DNA of 64,000 nucleotides from UBA2336 sp031395485. GTDB lineage: Bacteria > Bacteroidota > Bacteroidia > Cytophagales > Cyclobacteriaceae. The stretch lies in the NCBI GenBank assembly GCA_031395485.1, contig JANNUS010000006.1, positions 310,001-374,000 on the forward strand, in the 5' to 3' direction. The notes under the pieces are model-generated. The model was not told the origin of the DNA, made no database searches, and saw only the letters and a program-made list of their open reading frames with translations. The position numbers were made by a program, and so were the translations under genes. Of the stretch, positions 52,737 to 62,500 are shown piece after piece (within the stretch, counting starts at the first letter, position 1; every line of letters begins with the position of its first letter).

Positions 52737-55700
52737 TTAGTTATTTTTTATTCTTTTAAAATATTCCCCCACCTCTTTCTTATAGTAAGGGTAAAGCTTC
52801 GGAGGAACGGTTTTTAACAATTCTACTTCTTTTTCTTTTAAGCGTAAATATTCTTCGACTTCAATTGGAATTTCTTTTTCATAATCCTTAGCGGCCTCTC
52901 CTTTTCTCTCTTCATCCAGATCTTGCTCACGCATTGATTTTTCAGACTCAAGCAATCTTGTCAAAATTTCTTTCTGTCGTTGGATTAGTTGATCTGTTAA
53001 CTGCTTATTTACCAATTCTGTTTCAGTCTGTTCCATTTTTCCTGGAATGTCTCCAGGCAAGCCCCCACCGTTTTGTTTCATCTTGTTTTCCATTTCCTGG
53101 AGAGCCCTTCTAATTCGTTCTTGCTCAGCGGCCATCTCAGCTAATTCTTCAGAAAGTTGACGGCCACCCTTTCCACTACCCTTCAATTGTTCGATACGTT
53201 GATTCAATTGTTGCTGCATTTGACCAAGACTCTTCTCTCCCTTTTTCTTCGATTTGCCCATTGATGGTTTTGCGTTCGCCAACATCTGCATCAACATATC
53301 GAAATGGCTATCGAGCATCAGCGCAATGTTATTAATGGCGGTCATACTAAACTGCATTTCGGTGGCAGCCTGTTGTCTTCTTCGGTCTCGGTTTGCTTCA
53401 ATTGTATTGTCGATCCTTGTATTAAGTTCGGTTACTTCTCGTGTAACAAAAGAACTCATGGTTGGATCGCGCTTGCTCAACTCTAACAAGCTGTCTTCCA
53501 ACACCTTAACATCATCTTTCAACTTTAATTGGTTTTGAGCAAAACCATTAAATCGAGGATCATTTTGCTCTAATTCACGAAAATTTTTGATCAGACTTTC
53601 TTGATCGAAGGATATCTTAATCAACCCATGAATTATTTGCCGAAGAGACTCAATATTTTTCATGTCTGTTTCCATTGACATGGAGCTTTGCATTCCCTCC
53701 ATTTGTTGTTGCAAATTTTGCATTTGCTCAACCGCTTTTTGCTGAGCCTCTTTTGCCTTCGATGGATTATTTTCATTAAGATTCTCTTTGCTTTCGTCTT
53801 GTGACTGATCTATTTCATCGGTTTGCTCCTTTTCTGGGAGATCTCGCTCTTGTTTAAGCTCTTCCCCAAGCTGGCGAAGTTCTTCTATTTTTTCTTCTGA
53901 CTTTTTAAAGTCCGCATTTAACGTTGACTGTTCTTCGGCTAATTCCTGACTTTTCTCCTGTGATTCTTTTTCTGACCCCTTCGCTTCATTTTTGCTTGTC
54001 CGACCTTCTGGCGGATCTTTTTTCCCTTTTGGATCGGATGATTTTTCCAATTCCTTGGTTTTTTGCAGGAGGGATCCTTGAGCCTCTTTCTGATTCTTGA
54101 TATCCTGAATTGCCTGATCTAATTTATAATCAAATTGAAGCTGCTTGAATAGCTCCAGTGTTCGCTCCAGTTCCTTTTCAAGATTTTGTGAATTTTGATT
54201 TAGTTTTTCAAGGAGCTTTTGAATTTCTGAAGGGTTAGAGTTTTCTTTTAGAAGCCGCTCAAGTTCTTCCATTAATTTTTTTGTTTCCTCATCCAGTAAC
54301 TCATCCATTAACTTTTTGATTTGCTCAGCTTTCTCGCGTATGCGTTCATCCTGTTCAGTAAATGCTTCTTTCTTTTGTTCCAGTAATTTATTTTGCTCTT
54401 TTAACTGATTGATTAATTGATCAAGATTTTTTTTCTGTTTAAGAATATCTTCCAATTTCTTTTCTTCTTGCCAATCGAGCGTTTGCTTTCCTTTAAGCTT
54501 TTGAAATGTATCTTCAATTTGATCTTTTAGTTCCTGTGCTTTAGTTACGCTCTGCTCCATTTTGTTCTCTGTTTGAGACTGCGACTTTGAAATGTCAGAA
54601 ACGAGCTGGTCTTTATTCGGAATGAAAAAAGTATAGTTTGCTGATCGAGTAGACTTACTTCCATTCACACCGTCATTATCCCACACCTGCAAGAAATATT
54701 CAAGTTGGTGTCCGGGCTTTAGGCTGAGTGTATCGAGATTCCAATTGAAGAAAAAACTTTGCTGCGCCTGGTTGTAGGTCCCCGGTATTTTCACAGATTT
54801 TTTCAATAGAATTTTCTGCTGATCGTCTTTCACGTGAAACTCTAGATTCAGTTGTGTGATGCCGTAATCATCGGCAGTAAAGCCACCCAGTATAATTCGT
54901 TTATAGAGAACCGAGTCCTTAAAATTTGTAACCGTTAATTGCGGAAACTGATCCTTAATTACGGCTATACTATATGCAATGCGTTCTTTGTTTTTGCTGT
55001 TCTCATTATGCAAAACGACCTCATATTGGTCGGGCTTTCGGAAAGCTTTTTTATATGTAAATCTTTGATTATCAATTGATTGTAATTCTATGGTTGCACT
55101 ATCTGAGGAAAAAATAATGGAAACCCCGTTAGTGTTGGTGGTTTTGAATTGCCAAGTTGAAATTGTACCCTCAGGGATTTCAAGATTGCCTGCATTTATT
55201 AATTGCTCGTTTCTGCGTTGAAGATATTTTGGATACTGCAATTCAACATTAAAGGCCGTTAACTCCGGTCTATTCACTACTAAAATTTCAAACGTATTTG
55301 AGAAATAGCCAGCCGCTTCTACCTGAAAAGATTTGGACTGTTGAATCTTTTCAAACACATATTGGAAGGATCCGCTTCCCAGATTCTCCATTTTCAGATT
55401 CTGAGATTCAAAGGTTAGATAAGCTGCATCCGGAATTGCATTTCCCTCAAGCGAAAGTTTAAGTACAAAATCTTCATTGAAAAAACCCGTGAGCGATTGG
55501 TTCTGAATAACAAAGTTAAAGGGAGCCAGGGGTGAAAATTTCTGATCAAAATTTACAATCCGATTAGTGCTTTGTGTAATGATGGCCTGGTTAAAAATCA
55601 GCAACAGGAGAATGATACCAACTGGGACGGCCAGATATTTTAAATACTTTTTATTCTGATCAAGATGAATAATGGATTCAAAGGAAATTGGATCAAGCTC

Positions 55701-56096
55701 CTTTGTCTTTTGTTGGATACTTGCCACAGCCAAGCTGGAATTACCAGAAACTGAAAGTTGAATTAGATTTACAAGTCGATCTTTAACGGAAGGTAATGAC
55801 TCTCCGATTAGTCGGGCGCTTTGTTCATCATCCATTCCTTTTCGCGAAATCCAAAAAGTAATTGGTCCCCGAAGAAACCGGAATACACAATAAAGAGCAA
55901 TGATAAAAAAGGAGAGAAGGATTGAAAATCGTACCCAGGGGCTAAACCACAATGAGTACTCGAGGAGTGTTACAATCAGAAAATAGAAAAAGAGAATGGA
56001 AAACGTAAGGATAAGCCCACGCACCAACAGGTTTAGGTAGTACCTTCTTTTAAAGGAGTTAATTTTTTCCTGAATCTTCTCTATCCCATTACCCAT
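52737..56096 (-). CDS. DUF4175-family membrane protein with long coiled coil
   Basis: 1119 residues. Two N-terminal membrane helices (GLILTFSILFFYFLIVTLLE, ILLSFFIIALYCVFRFLR) and a third at about residue 155 (YLAVPVGIILLLLIFNQAII). A beta-rich part follows (about 190-500), then a very long Glu/Lys/Gln-rich coiled coil (about 500-1060). Lys and Glu tracts include KEKEVELLKTVPPKLYPYYK at the end, a family-typical tail. Known only as DUF4175 and Bacteroidota-specific as far as I know; role unknown, maybe envelope integrity. It is the upstream partner of the RsbW/ybeY cluster and carries a parS-like site. Confidence 0.88.
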   Translation of the reverse strand: MGNGIEKIQEKINSFKRRYYLNLLVRGLILTFSILFFYFLIVTLLEYSLWFSPWVRFSILLSFFIIALYCVFRFLRGPITFWISRKGMDDEQSARLIGESLPSVKDRLVNLIQLSVSGNSSLAVASIQQKTKELDPISFESIIHLDQNKKYLKYLAVPVGIILLLLIFNQAIITQSTNRIVNFDQKFSPLAPFNFVIQNQSLTGFFNEDFVLKLSLEGNAIPDAAYLTFESQNLKMENLGSGSFQYVFEKIQQSKSFQVEAAGYFSNTFEILVVNRPELTAFNVELQYPKYLQRRNEQLINAGNLEIPEGTISTWQFKTTNTNGVSIIFSSDSATIELQSIDNQRFTYKKAFRKPDQYEVVLHNENSKNKERIAYSIAVIKDQFPQLTVTNFKDSVLYKRIILGGFTADDYGITQLNLEFHVKDDQQKILLKKSVKIPGTYNQAQQSFFFNWNLDTLSLKPGHQLEYFLQVWDNDGVNGSKSTRSANYTFFIPNKDQLVSDISKSQSQTENKMEQSVTKAQELKDQIEDTFQKLKGKQTLDWQEEKKLEDILKQKKNLDQLINQLKEQNKLLEQKKEAFTEQDERIREKAEQIKKLMDELLDEETKKLMEELERLLKENSNPSEIQKLLEKLNQNSQNLEKELERTLELFKQLQFDYKLDQAIQDIKNQKEAQGSLLQKTKELEKSSDPKGKKDPPEGRTSKNEAKGSEKESQEKSQELAEEQSTLNADFKKSEEKIEELRQLGEELKQERDLPEKEQTDEIDQSQDESKENLNENNPSKAKEAQQKAVEQMQNLQQQMEGMQSSMSMETDMKNIESLRQIIHGLIKISFDQESLIKNFRELEQNDPRFNGFAQNQLKLKDDVKVLEDSLLELSKRDPTMSSFVTREVTELNTRIDNTIEANRDRRRQQAATEMQFSMTAINNIALMLDSHFDMLMQMLANAKPSMGKSKKKGEKSLGQMQQQLNQRIEQLKGSGKGGRQLSEELAEMAAEQERIRRALQEMENKMKQNGGGLPGDIPGKMEQTETELVNKQLTDQLIQRQKEILTRLLESEKSMREQDLDEERKGEAAKDYEKEIPIEVEEYLRLKEKEVELLKTVPPKLYPYYKKEVGEYFKRIKNN
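54826..54841. promoter_or_regulatory. parS-like ParB binding site 4
   Basis: TCTTTCACGTGAAACT matches the parS consensus at 14 of 16 positions, including the CACGTG centre and 13 of 14 core bases. It lies within the DUF4175 coding region. Confidence 0.6.
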
Positions 56097-56191
56097 TAAC
56101 CCACAATGTTATATACCAAAAACGAATTCATCTGTTTAAAGATACAGGCTAATTCAAATTTCAACAAAGGAAATGTTTGAAGGGAAATCTG

Positions 56192-56575
56192 TTATTCTTC
56201 CTCCTGAATTTTTTTTTCTGAAGTCCAGTCGTGTTCCTTTTCGAAATATTCGAGTACGTGCATTTTGAGGAGTTTTTCCTGCTCTAGCAAATCGAAATGA
56301 GGCAATTTTTTTATTACCCTCCAATGTGGCCAACCGTCTTTGTCAAGGCCATCAAGCTCATAATAGCCGGAAAGACTCAGTACTTTGCAAATTGCAATGT
56401 GCAGGAGATCCTGCTTTTCTTCCTTCGAAAAAACTTTTGACCCCCTACCCAACTCTTGTACCCCAATTAGAAATAAGACCCCGTTAAGATCTTTGGGCTT
56501 TTTGCCAATAGTATCCTTTAAGGTATTCAGCAACACCTGCCATTTTCTCTCAAAATCAAGATCGCGCTTAAACAT
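56192..56575 (-). CDS. Hypothetical protein (127 aa)
   Basis: Start chosen at the ATG at 56575 (MFKRDLDFERKWQVLLNTLK), which overlaps the AhpD-like gene's stop by 8 bases. Helical pattern: KKPKDLNGVLFLIGVQELGR, EKQDLLHIAICKVLSLSGYY, GWPHWRVIKKLPHFDLLEQE. I recall no named family, but the coupling and codon use indicate a real gene. Its job is unknown. Confidence 0.75.
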   Translation of the reverse strand: MFKRDLDFERKWQVLLNTLKDTIGKKPKDLNGVLFLIGVQELGRGSKVFSKEEKQDLLHIAICKVLSLSGYYELDGLDKDGWPHWRVIKKLPHFDLLEQEKLLKMHVLEYFEKEHDWTSEKKIQEEE

Positions 56576-56909
56576 TCTGCAGTTCTTCCCAAAACTCAAA
56601 GGCTCTGCGCAAATGCGGAATAACAATTGTGCCCCCAATTAGGGTTGCAACTCCCATTGCTTCATTGACTTCAGCAGTGGTAAAACCTACCTCCTTACAT
56701 TTTCCTAGATGGTATTTTACGCAATCATCACAACGAAGAACCAGCGAACAGGTAAGCCCGATAAGCTCTTTACTTTTTACATCCAAATGCCCCTCGGCAT
56801 AGGCATTTGTATCAAGATTGAAAATTCGCTTTACGATCAAACCATCGGAGGCCATGATCTTTTCGTTCATTTTGCTTCGATAAGCATTGAAATCCTCGAC
56901 TAATCCCAT
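56568..56909 (-). CDS. Carboxymuconolactone decarboxylase/AhpD-like protein
   Basis: 113 residues with the CMD fold and the AhpD-type CxxC near the third helix: LVLRCDDCVKYHLGKCKEVG, in which CDDC and the following His match the AhpD redox pattern. EVNEAMGVATLIGGTIVIPH follows. It may act as a peroxidase partner with an alkyl hydroperoxide reductase, or as a gamma-lactone decarboxylase; the CxxC favours a redox role. Divergent from comF across 81 bases. Confidence 0.87.
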   Translation of the reverse strand: MGLVEDFNAYRSKMNEKIMASDGLIVKRIFNLDTNAYAEGHLDVKSKELIGLTCSLVLRCDDCVKYHLGKCKEVGFTTAEVNEAMGVATLIGGTIVIPHLRRAFEFWEELQNV

Positions 56910-56941
56910 ACTGAAGTTTTGTTCTTGTTGTGATTAACTTA

Positions 56942-56967
56942 AAACCTGTTTAATATTAAAAAGGTTT
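56942..56967. promoter_or_regulatory. Palindrome between divergent AhpD-like gene and comF
   Basis: AAACCT (56942-56947) / AGGTTT (56962-56967) flank the perfect inner palindrome TTTAATATTAAA (56949-56960). Possible operator for one or both genes. Confidence 0.4.
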
Positions 56968-56990
56968 GTCGGCAAATATAGAATGTCCCC

Positions 56991-57701
56991 ATGAAAACCG
57001 TTGTAAAAGATTTGCTTGTAGATTTTGTTTCGTTGCTCTATCCTAAATATTGTTTTGCCTGCAATAAAGGCTTGGTAAAAGGAGAAGAAACTATCTGTAC
57101 TCAATGCATGATTGAGCTCCCTCGTACAAACTATCATTTTGAACCTGAAAATGCACTTTTTAAAAGATTGAATGGAAGAATCCCATTGAGTTTTGCGCTT
57201 GCATTTTTCCTTTTCAGAAAGGGAGGCAAGGTCCAGCATTTATTACATACTCTTAAGTACAGCAACCATCCTGAAATAGGCGAGACGCTTGGCGAAGTCT
57301 ATGGTGAGGAATTGCAGCAAGCAAACTATGGCGAAAAGTTTAATATAATAGTTCCTGTTCCGTTACACGCTTCGCGTAAGCGCAAAAGAGGTTATAATCA
57401 GAGTGAAGAGTTTGCAAAAGGATTATCAAAAAGCCTGAGGATTCCATTTTCAGGAGACGCATTAGAGCGAACGGTAAGGACCGAAACACAAACGCGTAAA
57501 ACAAAATTGAAACGCTGGCAAAATGTTAGCGAAGTATTTCAGTTGAAAGATCAAGAGCAAATTTTAAACAAGCACGTTCTGTTAGTGGATGATGTAATCA
57601 CAACCGGTGCAACCATTGAGGCGTGCGCTCAGGTTTTGTTAGAAAGCGGATGTTCAACAATTAGCATCGCCAGCATTGCGTATGCGGAGGAAGGAAAATA
57701 A
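56991..57701 (+). CDS. comF: ComF-family phosphoribosyltransferase-like protein
   Basis: 236 residues. Zinc-finger-like N-terminus (LYPKYCFACNKGLVKGE, ICTQCMIELP), then the PRTase fold with FNIIVPVPLHASRKRKRGYN and the PRPP-binding loop HVLLVDDVITTGATIEACAQ. ComF is involved in DNA uptake in naturally competent bacteria and in plasmid maintenance or recombination; its biochemical reaction is unsettled. It is alone on the plus strand, followed by a strong terminator. Confidence 0.92.
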   Translation: MKTVVKDLLVDFVSLLYPKYCFACNKGLVKGEETICTQCMIELPRTNYHFEPENALFKRLNGRIPLSFALAFFLFRKGGKVQHLLHTLKYSNHPEIGETLGEVYGEELQQANYGEKFNIIVPVPLHASRKRKRGYNQSEEFAKGLSKSLRIPFSGDALERTVRTETQTRKTKLKRWQNVSEVFQLKDQEQILNKHVLLVDDVITTGATIEACAQVLLESGCSTISIASIAYAEEGK

Positions 57702-57740
57702 AAAAGCCCCGACAAGTGTTGGGGCTTTAGAATATTTTTT
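57702..57740. terminator. Bidirectional terminator between comF and gldJ
   Basis: AAAGCCCC (57703-57710) / GGGGCTTT (57721-57728), extended by GAC/GTT pairing with a loop AAGT. On the minus strand a run of six T follows; on the plus strand a weaker T-rich region. It serves both convergent genes. Confidence 0.88.
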
Positions 57741-57748
57741 ATGATTTT

Positions 57749-59011
57749 CTAGTAGTTCGATCCAGCCTTAATCATTGCACAACGGAAACCAATTGTTGCA
57801 GTAGCGCTGTCCTGATCAAGGAATCTTCGTGTACCCGGAGACATCCAGTAAGCAACATCTTTCCAGCTTCCTCCTTTATAAACCCGAGCTCGGTCCGTAA
57901 CAAGCGAGGTAAAGCTACCATCATTGCGTGCCGTATATTCACCAGTGGCAGGATCTTTAATTAAGTTGTTATTATAATCTTTTCCATCATCTAAAAAGCC
58001 ATCTCTTCTAACGGGGTTAAGATCATCAAAATCCTGGAATGTCATTGGCCTATAAACGTCTTGAACCCACTCGCTCACGTTGCCACCCATGTTGTATAAA
58101 CCATAATCATTCGGAGGGAACTCATAAATATATGTTGTAATAAGTGCGCCATCGTTCAGACGGCCAGCAATACCCGCATAGTCACCACGACCACGCTTGA
58201 AGTTTGCTAGCATGTAACCCATTTGTTTTCCATATGGGTTACGAACAGCGTGACCATCCCACGGATATACGCGCTGATGGGTTTGCATTTCTTCTAACCA
58301 TTGTGTGCCAATCATAGCTTGCGCTGCATACTCCCACTCAGCTTCTGTTGGTAATCGGAAATCAGGAACAACAATTCCAGACTCAAGCGGAATCCTACCA
58401 TCAGTTTCGGCATATTCCTCTCCAGCATCTTCTCCCAATTTTTTATTTACGGCAAGTGTTCTCCATTTACAATATGCGCTAGCTTGTGTCCATGTAACAC
58501 CAACAACGGGGAAAAACCTGAAGCCAGGGTATCTTAAATAGTGTTCAACATAAGGATCGTTAAAAGCGAGTTTGCCTATCCAAACTGTAGTGTCAGGCTT
58601 AGCGGCTGCATATGCCTCTTGAGAAGAGTCTCTGGCCAGGTAATGCAAATATTCAATCCAATGAATATTGGCAACCTCAGCCTCATCCATATAGAATGAC
58701 GCAACAGAAACTGTTCTTTCAATATTGTCGCGAAAGGACATTACGTCTTCTTCAAAAGAACCCATAACGGCACGACCACCCTCAATGAATGACATATTAG
58801 GAAGTACAGGCTGTCCCTCGAAGGGCTTTACCATAAAACCACCAGCATCTTCATCATTATAAGCAAGGCCGGTAGCCGTACTTATTGCTCCTGGGTTTGA
58901 AGCGTTTGGCTTTCCGCCACCGCCACCAAATATTTTTCCGAAAAAATTGCATCCCGAGAGGGCAATGGAACTAGCGGTGAAAAATAAGAGAGCTCTAAAG
59001 CAAGTCTTCAT
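57749..59011 (-). CDS. gldJ: Gliding motility lipoprotein GldJ (SUMF1/FGE fold)
   Basis: 420 residues from the ATG at 59011; upstream ATGs lie in a frame with no family similarity. Lipobox ALSGC (Cys21), then a Gly-rich linker. The formylglycine-generating-enzyme-like domain (about 70-415) has MSFIEGGRAVMGSFEEDVMS, FYMDEAEVANIHWIEYLHYL, FRLPTEAEWEYAAQAM, NVSEWVQDVYRP and RVYKGGSWKDVAYWMSPGTR ending IGFRCAMIK. TGLAYNDEDAGGF just before it fits GldJ rather than GldK. GldJ stabilises the type IX secretion/gliding machinery. No cysteines suit FGE catalysis, as expected. Confidence 0.88.
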   Translation of the reverse strand: MKTCFRALLFFTASSIALSGCNFFGKIFGGGGGKPNASNPGAISTATGLAYNDEDAGGFMVKPFEGQPVLPNMSFIEGGRAVMGSFEEDVMSFRDNIERTVSVASFYMDEAEVANIHWIEYLHYLARDSSQEAYAAAKPDTTVWIGKLAFNDPYVEHYLRYPGFRFFPVVGVTWTQASAYCKWRTLAVNKKLGEDAGEEYAETDGRIPLESGIVVPDFRLPTEAEWEYAAQAMIGTQWLEEMQTHQRVYPWDGHAVRNPYGKQMGYMLANFKRGRGDYAGIAGRLNDGALITTYIYEFPPNDYGLYNMGGNVSEWVQDVYRPMTFQDFDDLNPVRRDGFLDDGKDYNNNLIKDPATGEYTARNDGSFTSLVTDRARVYKGGSWKDVAYWMSPGTRRFLDQDSATATIGFRCAMIKAGSNY

Positions 59012-59276
59012 GTTTAATTTCGATTTTAAACCAAATGCTAATATAGAGAGATAAATATATGTTTTCCAAGCACAAGCCATTTTATTCATAAATCTTTGAT
59101 ATAAGCATATTGAGGAATTTAACGCTCCTATAACAACAATATTGTTTCGGGAAATGGACATCCCAAAAACGGAAAGAAGAGCAAGGTATAAAGAACAAAA
59201 ATGCCGTTAAGCAGTCGAATTCAGCGTTGAATAAACCGGCATACTTTTGCATTGCAATGCCTTAACTCTAACGTTT

Positions 59277-59540
59277 ATGATAAGTATTCATGATTTTCGT
59301 GTTATGCCATTTGAAAAGAAATGTGATATGGTAGCGTATTCTGGTCAATATATGAGTCATCGTTTTCTTGGCGACTGCAAGGTGTTTTTATATAATGCCG
59401 ACAATTTTTTTATTGAAGTATTTTACTCTTCTAAATACCAAAAAATTTTAATGATCAACGCTTTCGACCAACCCGTTGGGCTTGAATCTTATTTGGAGGT
59501 AATTTCATTGGCGGATTTAGAAAGACGTCCAATCATGTGA
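59277..59540 (+). CDS. Small hypothetical protein (87 aa)
   Basis: Start at the ATG at 59277 (MISIHDFRVMPFEKKCDMVA); the sequence continues with HRFLGDCKVFLYNADNFFIE and KYQKILMINAFDQPVGLESY. Soluble, no motif. Its last 52 bases overlap the mfd 3' end on the other strand, an unusual convergent overlap. The residue pattern looks like a genuine protein, of a type I recall in Cytophagales without a name. Function unknown. Confidence 0.62.
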   Translation: MISIHDFRVMPFEKKCDMVAYSGQYMSHRFLGDCKVFLYNADNFFIEVFYSSKYQKILMINAFDQPVGLESYLEVISLADLERRPIM

Positions 59541-62500
59541 TGGAGTAATTCAATCGCAACATCTACACTTTTTACATTTTCAATGAAAAGTGTGGCTTTT
59601 CCTACCTGATCTTTCATTTTACATTGATGGGAGTGTGCCTGAACAAAGTGTAGAATTTTTCCGAACACCTCCGAATTGAAATAGGCATCGTTGTTGGAAA
59701 CAAAGTATCCTCGAAACTTTTCGCTTTTCAAACTTATTTTTTCAAAACCCAACTCCTCACCTAACCAACGCAACCGAACAGAGTTGATTAGTTCCTGAAC
59801 GGAGGATGGTACTTCTCCAAATCGATCGTTTAATTCATCGCTGAATTTTTTGAGATGCTCCTCATCTTTTATGTTATCCAAACGAGAATAAAGCTGGAGG
59901 CGTTCGCTCGTATTATTTATGTATGTCTCAGGAATTAATATTTCAAGATCAGTCTCAATCACGCAATCCTGAACAATCAATTTTGCTTTTTCAGAAAGTT
60001 CGACCGCAAATAACTCTTTGAAGTCAGTCTCTTTTAATTCTTGGATTGTTTCGTCTAAGATTTTGTGATACGTTTCAAAGCCCAGATCGTTGATAAAGCC
60101 ACTTTGTTCGCCACCCAATAAATTCCCTGCACCCCGAATATCCAAATCACGCATGGCGACCTTGAAGCCATCCCCTAAATCAGAAAACTCTTCAAGCGCA
60201 GCTAGTCGCTTGCGCGAATCAGATGTTAAGAGAGATGCAGGAGAGGTTAACAAATAGCAAAAAGCTTTTTTGTTGGAGCGACCAACACGTCCGCGCATCT
60301 GGTGGAGATCGGATAGACCAAACAGGTGTGCCTGGTTGATAATGATGGTATTCGCGTTCGGAATATCTAATCCGGACTCAATAATATTCGTGGAGACTAA
60401 TACATCATACTCGCCATCAATAAATTTCACCATTGCTTTTTCGAGTTGATGTCCCTCCATTTGTCCGTGTGCAATTCCGATTTTTGCATCGGGCACAAGC
60501 TTGAAGATAATGTTGGCCATGCCCTCAATATCGTTTACGCGGTTGTGCACAAAAAAAACTTGCCCTCCCCTTTTTAATTCAAAACTAACCGCATCGCGAA
60601 TAACTGTTTCTTCAAATGTGTGAAGCTCAGTTGTAACAGGTTGACGATTGGGTGGAGGTGTTGAAATGATACTTAAGTCGCGAGCCCCCATCAACGAAAA
60701 ATGCAACGTGCGAGGAATGGGTGTGGCCGTTAGTGTGAGAACATCCACGTTCAATTTCAACTCCTTTAACCGATCTTTTGTTTTTACGCCAAATTTTTGT
60801 TCCTCATCTACAATTAAAAGTCCAAGGTCTTTGAACACAAGGTCTTTACTGACAATTCGGTGTGTGCCAATGAGAATATCAACCTTGCCTATGTTTACGT
60901 CTGCAATTATTTGTTTGATTTCTTTATCGGAACGAAAACGAGAAACGTAATCAACCGTGACAGGGAAATTGCTGAGTCGTTCTTTGAACGTGCGGTAATG
61001 CTGCATCGCCAAAATGGTTGTTGGCACCAACACCACAACCTGCTTTCCATCGGTAGAAGCTTTGAATGCAGCACGTATTGCCACTTCTGTCTTCCCAAAA
61101 CCAACATCACCGCATATAAGCCGATCCATCGGATGTGGCTCTTGCATGTCGCGTTTTACATCATCGGTAGCACGGGCCTGGTCGGGAGTATCTTCATAAA
61201 TAAAAGAAGATTCGAGTTCAGCTTGTAGGTAGCTGTCTTGTGTGAACGCAAATCCCGGAGCGGTTTTTCGTTTTGCATAGAGCGCGATCAACTCCTTGGC
61301 AATGTCTTTTACTTTGCCTTTTACTTTCGATTTTTTATTCTCCCACTCTTGTGAACCGAGTTTACTAATTGACGGAGGGGTCCCCTCCTTTCCGGAATAT
61401 TTTGATATTTTATGAAGGGAATGAATACTTACATATAGCAGATCGTTATCGCGGTACACTAGTCGGATAGATTCCTGTTCGTGACCGTTTACTTCTTTTT
61501 TTTCAAGACCGGCAAATTTACCAATGCCATGATCAATGTGCGTTACAAAATCACCGGGTTGTAATGTGTGAAGTTCGCGGAGTGTAAGTGCTTTTGATTT
61601 CGAAAATTTTTCACGCGCGCGATACCGATGAAAGCGTTCAAAAATCTGGTGATCGGTGTAGCAAACAATTTTCAACGTTTGATCAACAAACCCCTGACGA
61701 AGCGCAAACTCCATTGGTTTAAAGTCGAGCTCGGGATGAATCTCTTCAAAAATTCCTTTAAGCCTATCAAGCTGTTTGGGCATGTCGGCCGCAATAAAAT
61801 TGGTGTAGCCCTGGGCCTGGTGTTCCATTAGGTTGCCCGCTAACAATTCAAAATTCTTATTGAATGATGGTTGTGCGGATGAAGGCAAATCAAATGTAGC
61901 GCCCTTGGGAAGAATAAATCGACTTCCAAATTCAATGCGTTGAAAGGATTCGGTCTTTTGCTGAAATACAGTGCCGGGGTCAAACAAATGTTCGGGCTGA
62001 AGCACTACCTGCGTTCCACTTTGTTGAATGATTTTATCAAAAGAGGCCTGAGCCTTTTCAAATGATTTATCCAGAACATCAAGGGTAAGTTGAAAATCCT
62101 TAAACCAAAGCTTTGTTTTAGGCGAAATAAAATCCAAAAATGACTGACGTTCTTCCTGCATCAACCGCGTTTGAACGTTTGGAATAATGTTGACATGATC
62201 AAGCACTTCAACCGAAAGCTGTGAACCGGGATCAAATGTTCGGATGCTGTCAACCTCGTCACCGAAAAGTTCTATCCTATAAGGAAGCTCGTAGGCGAAT
62301 GAAAACACATCAATGATTCCACCGCGCACAGAAAACTGACCGGCCTCATACACAAAATCAGTTTTTTCAAAATCGTAGTTGTGTAAAAACTCTTCAAGAA
62401 AAGTTATATCCAATTTTTCCTTTAGTTTAACTGAAAAAGTATTGGTGGCTAAAGCTCGTTTGTTGATTACTTTTTCGGATAGTGCTTCCGGGTATGTGAC

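Noticed and set aside
60860..61228. A 122-residue plus-strand frame opposite mfd
   Set aside because: It is the antisense shadow of the mfd helicase motifs, rich in Cys and Ser from complementary codons.
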